64,000 bases of DNA, from the NCBI GenBank assembly GCA_016706865.1, contig JADJIS010000003.1, positions 372,001-436,000 on the forward strand, written 5' to 3'. The DNA comes from Bacteroidota bacterium. Its GTDB lineage: Bacteria; Bacteroidota; Bacteroidia; Chitinophagales; BACL12. Shown here in pieces: positions 59,053 through 64,000 of the stretch. Under the pieces are notes generated by a model. That model was given only the letters and a program-made list of their open reading frames with translations, did not search any database and was not told the origin of the DNA. Within the stretch, counting starts at the first letter, position 1. Every line of letters begins with the position of its first letter. Made by a program: the position numbers and the translations under genes.

Positions 59053-60384
59053 TTAATTCACTTCTTCCACTTCAACAACATCAAAATTCACAACTTGCTC
59101 AATTATACCTTTGTTTGCGATAACAACAACTCCTATCTCCTCCGTTTTTTTATTTCGCCATAATTCAATTCCATCCCATTTATCACCGCATCGGTTGGTG
59201 ATCTTACCTCCGTCAATAATTAATTTACCTCCCGGTTTAACAATTATTTTAGCTTGTTCGGGTAATGATACTATGCTTTTAATTGTTAATGTTGCGCCAC
59301 CTCTTATTTCAATATCCCCCCAAAGATCTTTTATTCCATTCCAAACAATATTCTGATTTTTTGTAATTACCACCCGATTAAATGCATGATACTCGCACCA
59401 ATAAGGAATGGCATATTTTCTTGCTCCGTCAGTTTCTTTTGCAAAATTGTATTCTATTTTACCTATCTGGCATGGACTAACAGCTTGCTGACTCCAATTA
59501 TAATCCATCATATTATTACTGATAACACCATCACAGGGAGCTTTTCCTGTTTCACTCCAGCACCCGGGATTTTTCGGTGTATCATCACATCCATCATCCC
59601 AATTCCAGCTGTGGTTTAAACCGAAACTATGGCCGAGTTCATGATTCATTAATTTGGAAAGAAAATAGGCATCATGCGTATAGGTGGATCCGTCATCTCT
59701 ATATTTTACCAAAGTTGACTGCAAATGCATACTAAATAATTTGATGCTTCCATTAAAAGAAATTCCCGACAAGGTGCCTCCGCCATAGGTGGGTGAATCG
59801 AGACTATCGGGAACATGTTCCATTAAAAAAATATTGATAACGGAATCGTTGCCGATCCCGTATTTTTTTAAAACAGTTTGATCGGTTAATGAAGCATAAC
59901 CTTTTTTAAGACTTCGGTTCCAAAAACAGAGAGAATCATTTTTATGAAAATAAATTGCATCCTGACCGGTTTCGGCATCTTTTTCTAAAACCACACGTAT
60001 TCCAATTGGTAAAACTTCGGTCAAATTTCCTACCGGTAAATTCATTTTATGGTTATTCGACCAGCGAAAATTGCTTTGATCAACCAGATCGCGACAAAAT
60101 TTTCTTCCTGCAGCCTCATCAAAATTTCCTGTTCCATCACTTCGCTGCATAATGTGAAAATTAATTCTCACATACCTGATTTGTGATGCCAGTGGATGTC
60201 CGGGATCAGGAATATAATTTGTAATTTTTTTATATTCAGGGTCTGTATAGGGAATTTCTTCTTTTAAAAGATCAGAATTTCCGGCATACTTGATAATAAC
60301 CTTTGAGCAAGAATTCAAAAGAATGACCGCTATTATAAAGATAGATAGTTTCACCAGATTAATATTTACGTAATTTTGTGCCAT
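59053..60384 (-). CDS. Zinc metalloprotease lipoprotein (M43-like)
   Basis: The metzincin motif HELGHSFGLNHSW (HExxHxxGxxH) is at ~245, followed by DDTPKNPGCW and a Met-turn candidate ISNNMMDYNW, as in pappalysin-type M43 peptidases. The lipoprotein signal is SIFIIAVILLNSCSKV. The C-terminal ~100 residues form a beta-helix-like domain (NIVWNGIKDLWGDIEIRGGA, QAKIIVKPGGKLIIDGGKIT). No sorting domain is present, so it is anchored by lipid. Two ATGs are in frame (60384 and 60399); I chose the inner one. Confidence 0.82.
   Translation of the reverse strand: MAQNYVNINLVKLSIFIIAVILLNSCSKVIIKYAGNSDLLKEEIPYTDPEYKKITNYIPDPGHPLASQIRYVRINFHIMQRSDGTGNFDEAAGRKFCRDLVDQSNFRWSNNHKMNLPVGNLTEVLPIGIRVVLEKDAETGQDAIYFHKNDSLCFWNRSLKKGYASLTDQTVLKKYGIGNDSVINIFLMEHVPDSLDSPTYGGGTLSGISFNGSIKLFSMHLQSTLVKYRDDGSTYTHDAYFLSKLMNHELGHSFGLNHSWNWDDGCDDTPKNPGCWSETGKAPCDGVISNNMMDYNWSQQAVSPCQIGKIEYNFAKETDGARKYAIPYWCEYHAFNRVVITKNQNIVWNGIKDLWGDIEIRGGATLTIKSIVSLPEQAKIIVKPGGKLIIDGGKITNRCGDKWDGIELWRNKKTEEIGVVVIANKGIIEQVVNFDVVEVEEVN
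60371..60378 (+). promoter_or_regulatory. -7 promoter box TAATTTTG for the TPR lipoprotein
   Basis: TAATTTTG matches TAnnTTTG and lies 43 nt before the ATG at 60422. It falls within the first codons of the divergent metalloprotease gene. Confidence 0.4.
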
Positions 60385-60421
60385 GTTTGTATAGAACAAG
60401 CACTAAAATACAAGAAAAATT

Positions 60422-61000
60422 ATGAAAAAATTATTTGGAGTTTTAACGTTTATCTCCCTATTCGTATTTGTTTCCTGCAATACCAGGGAAAAAGAGCTTG
60501 AGGAAATTTCTGAGGCATCCATTGAAATGGATAGTGTTTTAAGAACTAATCCTGTGTTATCAGTTGAACAACGTGTAATGGCGGAGGACCTTATTCAAGA
60601 GTATATGGAATTTGCAAATAAGTATCCTGAAGATTCGTTGGCACCCCAATTTATTTTTAAATCGGCAATGCTTTTTCATTTTATTCCATTTTATGATAAA
60701 GAGCTCAATACTTTAGAATTGTTGGCTGAACGGTATCCAGAATCAGAATATGCTCCACAAGCGTTAGTAACAGCAGCACGCGTAAGTGAAGAGAATGTGA
60801 ATAATATTGAAAGGAGTATTAAATATCTTCAGCAAATTAAGGATAAATATCCTGAAAGCCCTTATGCTACAAATATTGATCTGCAAATTGAATATGCAGG
60901 AGATGATGAAGCTTTACTGGATGCTATAATGGAGAGAAATGGCGTTGATCTTGATTCTTTGCTGGAAGCTGCAGATTCAATTGATGCTGTGAAAAAGTGA
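60422..61000 (+). CDS. TPR-like lipoprotein
   Basis: A lipoprotein signal (LTFISLFVFVSCNTR, Cys ~19) is followed by helical, tetratricopeptide-like repeats: MEFANKYPEDSLAPQFIFKS, LLAERYPESEYAPQALVTAA and LQQIKDKYPESPYATNIDLQ. The KYPES-type repeats resemble the outer-membrane lipoprotein TPR repeats of the BamD/YbgF kind. Its 3' end overlaps the convergent cdaA by 24 bp. The function is not known. Confidence 0.75.
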   Translation: MKKLFGVLTFISLFVFVSCNTREKELEEISEASIEMDSVLRTNPVLSVEQRVMAEDLIQEYMEFANKYPEDSLAPQFIFKSAMLFHFIPFYDKELNTLELLAERYPESEYAPQALVTAARVSEENVNNIERSIKYLQQIKDKYPESPYATNIDLQIEYAGDDEALLDAIMERNGVDLDSLLEAADSIDAVKK

Positions 61001-61786
61001 CCGAGCAATTAATTTACGCAATTCCTCTTTTTTAATATTCTGATATAATTTTCCTTCGCGGGCATAACTTATTTCTCCCGTTGCTTCAGAAACTATAATA
61101 CAGGTTGCATCACTTTGCTCCGTAATTCCCAATCCGCTTCGGTGGCGCAGACCGAATTTTGCAGGAAGATCAGGATTATCTGATAAGGGTAAAACGCATT
61201 TCGCGGAAGCAATTTTATGATCAGCAATAATCAAAGCTCCATCGTGTAAAGGACTGTTCTTATAAAATATACTTTCAATGATATCTTTCGAGATCATTGC
61301 GTTTATCTGAATTCCGGTATTTTGATAAAAGCGGAGGTGAGAAGTTTGTGGAATTACGATCAAGGCTCCGGTTTTCATGTTACTGAGATTGAGTATAGCC
61401 TCCGTTAATTCATTTACTTCCTTGTGATTATATTCTCCGGCGCGAATCTTTTTTAAACTCATGGAACGCCAGAATTTTACTTTTCTGAAATCGCTGCTTC
61501 TACCCACATATAAGAGAAAACGCCTTATTTCGGGTTGAAAAACTATTAATAATGCAATTACACCAACATTAATAAAGGCTCCGAGAATTTCACTCATCAA
61601 TCGCAATTCCATGGCCTCTGTAACCAAACTCAAAACATATATTACGATCAAACCAATAAAAATGGTGAAAGCAAGGCTGCCTTTAACTAATCTGTATAAT
61701 TGAAATAAAATGAATGCAACTAATAATATATCGATAATATCGATAAAGGTGACCTCCAAAAAACCAATTTGAATTTGTAGCAACAT
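60977..61786 (-). CDS. cdaA: Membrane diadenylate cyclase CdaA
   Basis: CdaA makes c-di-AMP from two ATP. Three N-terminal helices (~15-85) are followed by the DisA_N catalytic domain: NSPLHDGALIIADHKIASAK (the DGA motif) and FGLRHRSGLGITEQSDATCI (the RHR motif). It is followed by folP upstream on the same strand, a frequent pair in Bacteroidota. A YbbR-like protein is at 4992. Confidence 0.95.
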   Translation of the reverse strand: MLLQIQIGFLEVTFIDIIDILLVAFILFQLYRLVKGSLAFTIFIGLIVIYVLSLVTEAMELRLMSEILGAFINVGVIALLIVFQPEIRRFLLYVGRSSDFRKVKFWRSMSLKKIRAGEYNHKEVNELTEAILNLSNMKTGALIVIPQTSHLRFYQNTGIQINAMISKDIIESIFYKNSPLHDGALIIADHKIASAKCVLPLSDNPDLPAKFGLRHRSGLGITEQSDATCIIVSEATGEISYAREGKLYQNIKKEELRKLIARSLFHSIN

Positions 61787-61893
61787 TTTATACTTTAACT
61801 ATTGGCTAAGATAAACATCAGCCTTTTAATATTTCAATAATTATTAAATTCCTATTTTCCGTTCAAACATGGTAAAATGGAAATAATTTTTTC

Positions 61894-62748
61894 CTAAATT
61901 TTAAGTTGTGATACAATTTTAATCACTTCCTTAGCTTCCTTTATGTCATGTACCCTTAAAATGTCGGCTCCCTTTAGCAATAAAATAGCATGCAGGGCAG
62001 TACTACCGGTCAATGCTTTTTCAGGATTCACTTTTAATACTTTACAGATCATACTTTTTCGTGAAATTCCCACCATTACAGGCAATCCTATTTGTTTGAT
62101 CACATCCAGATTTTTTGCAAGCAGATAATTATGTTCCGTTGTTTTGCCAAAACCAAAACCAGGGTCTATAATTATTTCTTCAATTCCCCGGCCTTTCAAA
62201 GAGTGAATATTTTTGATGAAAAAATCAAATACCTCCCTGGTAACATCCGAATATTGAGGCTCCACCTGCATAGTTTCCGGTGTTCCCTGCATATGCATCA
62301 ACACGTAGGGTACTTTTGTTTCCGCAGCAATTTTAAATATTTCCGGATCATAATTTCCTGCCGAAACATCGTTTATCAAATTTGCGCCCGCATTTATTGA
62401 TTCTTTTGCCACTTTACCATAAACAGTATCTATGGAGATGGGAACAGTTCCAAATTCCTTTCGAATGGCTTTTATTATGGGAATTACCCGAAGGATTTCC
62501 TCCTCTGCAGTAATTTTTTTCGCTCCGGGCCTTGTACTCATCCCTCCAACATCAATTATATCGGCTCCTTCCGAAATTAAACGAGCAGTGTGTTTTAGTG
62601 CCGCATCCACTTCTGAATAATTGCCACCGTCAAAAAACGAGTCGGGAGTCACATTCAAAATCCCCATCACAATGGGTGTGGATAAATCGAGCAAACTATC
62701 ACCAATCCTCAATGTTTTGTTCGGGTAGAAATAAGTAGTTTTGTCCAT
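61894..62748 (-). CDS. folP: Dihydropteroate synthase
   Basis: FolP joins pABA to the pterin in folate synthesis. The signatures are PIVMGILNVTPDSFFDGGNY, ADIIDVGGMSTRPGAKKITA, PISIDTVYGKVAKESINAGA, NLINDVSAGNYDPEIFKIAA, IIDPGFGFGKTTEHNYLLAK and PVMVGISRKSMI. The 284-aa length is normal. It is divergent from the DUF1599 gene with 17 bp between starts, and its promoter box is inside that gene. Confidence 0.96.
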   Translation of the reverse strand: MDKTTYFYPNKTLRIGDSLLDLSTPIVMGILNVTPDSFFDGGNYSEVDAALKHTARLISEGADIIDVGGMSTRPGAKKITAEEEILRVIPIIKAIRKEFGTVPISIDTVYGKVAKESINAGANLINDVSAGNYDPEIFKIAAETKVPYVLMHMQGTPETMQVEPQYSDVTREVFDFFIKNIHSLKGRGIEEIIIDPGFGFGKTTEHNYLLAKNLDVIKQIGLPVMVGISRKSMICKVLKVNPEKALTGSTALHAILLLKGADILRVHDIKEAKEVIKIVSQLKI

Positions 62749-62749
62749 A

Positions 62750-62757
62750 TAATTTTA
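62750..62757 (+). promoter_or_regulatory. -7-like box TAATTTTA, DUF1599 gene
   Basis: TAATTTTA ends 8 nt before the ATG at 62766 and differs from TAnnTTTG in the last base. It is the only candidate in the 17-bp gap. Confidence 0.35.
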
Positions 62758-62765
62758 CACCAATA

Positions 62766-63323
62766 ATGAATACAGCAGTGTCGAAAACAAATATACAATA
62801 TGACGAGGCAGTGGAGGGTTGCCGGAACATTTTCATAAAAAAAATAAAGGATTATGGCACATCGTGGCGCATTTTAAGGCCTCAATCGATAACTGACCAA
62901 ATTTTTATTAAAGCGCAACGCATCAGAACCATCGAACAAGCGGGTACATCCAAGGTGAATGAAGGGATTGAAGATGAGTTCAGAGGAATTATTAATTATG
63001 CGGCCATAGCGTTGATACAATTGCAGCTTACTGACAAGGATCCTATTCAACTTGATGCTGATCGGGCATTGGAATTATATAATGAACAAATCAATTTGGT
63101 GAAATCATTAATGGAGGATAAAAACCATGATTATGGAGAAGCCTGGCGCGATATGCGGATCCCGTCTTTTACAGATCTTATTTTGATGAAAATTTTGCGT
63201 GTAAAACAAATAGAGGAAAATGATGGTAAAACTTTGATCTCCGAAGGTGTTGCCTCGCATTATATGGATATGATAAACTACTCAATTTTTGCATTAATAA
63301 AACTCAAGGAAAATGAAAAATAG
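62766..63323 (+). CDS. DUF1599 domain protein (two repeats)
   Basis: Two tandem copies of the DUF1599 unit are visible: IKDYGTSWRILRPQSITDQI with RIRTIEQAG, and KNHDYGEAWRDMRIPSFTDL with RVKQIEENDG. Each is followed by a conserved helix (FRGIINYAAIALIQLQL; YMDMINYSIFALIKLKE). The family has no assigned function and is seen beside folP and the MauE/DoxX-like gene in Bacteroidota. It overlaps the next gene by 11 bp. Confidence 0.88.
   Translation: MNTAVSKTNIQYDEAVEGCRNIFIKKIKDYGTSWRILRPQSITDQIFIKAQRIRTIEQAGTSKVNEGIEDEFRGIINYAAIALIQLQLTDKDPIQLDADRALELYNEQINLVKSLMEDKNHDYGEAWRDMRIPSFTDLILMKILRVKQIEENDGKTLISEGVASHYMDMINYSIFALIKLKENEK
62788..62795 (-). promoter_or_regulatory. -7 promoter box TATATTTG for folP inside DUF1599
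   Basis: The minus strand reads TATATTTG, an exact TAnnTTTG, 39 bp upstream of the folP ATG. It lies within the first codons of the divergent DUF1599 gene. Confidence 0.5.
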
Positions 63324-64000
63324 TGTTTTGTGGTTTTGCCGGATATTTGTCGGCGGTTTATTTATTTTCTCCGGACTGGTAAAAGCGAACGACCCTGTTG
63401 GATTTGGAATTAAACTGGAAGAATATTACGACGTATTTGCAGAACGTTGGTCGTGGACCTCTTTTTTATTTAAAGCAGATTGGGTTTTGGATACCATAAA
63501 TTTGCAGGCAGTTTTTTTAACCACACTGGAAGTTGCATTAGGTATTGCATTATTATTGGGATTATGGAAAAATCTTACTGCCTGGTTATTATTATTACTT
63601 ATTGCTTTTTTTACCTGGCTTACAGGATACTCCGCAATTACAGGTTCTGTAACAGATTGTGGTTGTTTTGGTGATTTTATTCCGCTTACTCCATGGCAAT
63701 CATTTTATAAGGATCTTGTGCTGATCTTTTTGATCATAATTATTTTCTTTCTCCGAAAAAATATTAAACCAATATTAAAACCTGTCCCTTCTTTTTTAAT
63801 TTTTGTATTGGTTACAGGATTTGCATGGTGGGTTAATTCGCATGTATTAAAACACGATGTATTTTTCGATTGGCGCCCTTATGCTGTAGGAAATAATATT
63901 CCGGAATTAATGGTAATTCCCCCCGATGCAGAAAAAGATGTTGTGGAGATGAATTACAATTATTCGAATGTAAAGAGCGGTGAGAAAATTAAATTGAAAT
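63313..64000 (+). CDS. MauE/DoxX-like (BT_3928-type) membrane protein, 3' truncated
   Basis: The gene starts at ATG 63313 inside the DUF1599 end and runs off the window at residue ~229. Four helices (LWFCRIFVGGLFIFSGLVKA, VALGIALLLGLW, AWLLLLLIAFFTWLTGY, LVLIFLIIIIFFL) and SVTDCGCFGDFIPLTPWQSF give the DoxX/MauE pattern with its CxCFG cysteines, indicating a redox role. The part after residue ~190 (FFDWRPYAVGNNIPELMVIP) is the start of the extended BT_3928-type C-terminal region. The end is outside the window. Confidence 0.85.
   Translation, partial: MKNSVLWFCRIFVGGLFIFSGLVKANDPVGFGIKLEEYYDVFAERWSWTSFLFKADWVLDTINLQAVFLTTLEVALGIALLLGLWKNLTAWLLLLLIAFFTWLTGYSAITGSVTDCGCFGDFIPLTPWQSFYKDLVLIFLIIIIFFLRKNIKPILKPVPSFLIFVLVTGFAWWVNSHVLKHDVFFDWRPYAVGNNIPELMVIPPDAEKDVVEMNYNYSNVKSGEKIKLK

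Overview
The window comes from an AT-rich member of the Bacteroidota. The evidence is: at least ten secreted proteins ending in a type IX secretion (T9SS) type A sorting domain; promoter boxes of the Bacteroidota form TAnnTTTG; family-restricted genes (DUF3276/PUR, DUF3822, TamL, the DUF1599 and MauE/DoxX-like pair); and the conserved order nusB, DUF1573, yajC, ybbR, coaE. A genus cannot be named. I saw no rRNA, tRNA, CRISPR, transposase or phage gene.

Layout. 1-920 holds the end of a HemC-HemD fusion. 931-4367 carries a DUF1028 exported protein, a radical SAM/SPASM enzyme, a small membrane protein and an outer-membrane barrel. 4399-8921 (minus) is the nusB-DUF1573-yajC-ybbR-coaE run plus a leucine-dehydrogenase-type enzyme. 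9009-11389 has an ABC exporter and a PUR-type nucleic acid binder. 11702-21047 is mostly T9SS cargo, with a PAS protein and a MATE pump. 21575-27237 is housekeeping (hemB, DUF3822-rsmD, coaD, Nudix/pyrE), interrupted by a 0.9 kb repeat island. 27339-38876 has a T9SS relic, a desaturase and five more secreted or T9SS proteins. 39041-42565 has a 52-codon ORF, tamL and a TrmH-type methyltransferase. 43030-53174 has a thiolase, a PKD protein, hutI, aroC and an SDR-amidohydrolase pair. 53220-58962 has small membrane proteins, a universal stress protein and an ECF sigma/anti-sigma/barrel operon. 59053-64000 has a metalloprotease lipoprotein, cdaA, folP, DUF1599 and a MauE/DoxX-like protein that runs off the end.

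The genes are largely ordinary for the phylum. The unusual layer is the intergenic DNA. Five arrays of a 7-nt unit (AACTCAG) lie in the same orientation, and several other 7-nt-period families occur. These repeats very often begin exactly at a gene's stop codon and in some genes supply the stop codon or the last residues. A second class is structured: three tandem ~177-bp units at 24356-24845 carry mutually exclusive hairpins, and a 0.63 kb hairpin-rich block lies at 45600-46230. A third theme is compaction of divergent genes: Nudix/pyrE share a CATG start, tamL/TrmH overlap by 27 bp, and folP/DUF1599 are 17 bp apart, so promoters lie inside the neighbouring reading frame. Several promoter boxes end only 4-8 nt before the start codon, which predicts leaderless mRNAs.

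All functional calls rest on motifs and domain recognition by eye; no database search was run.
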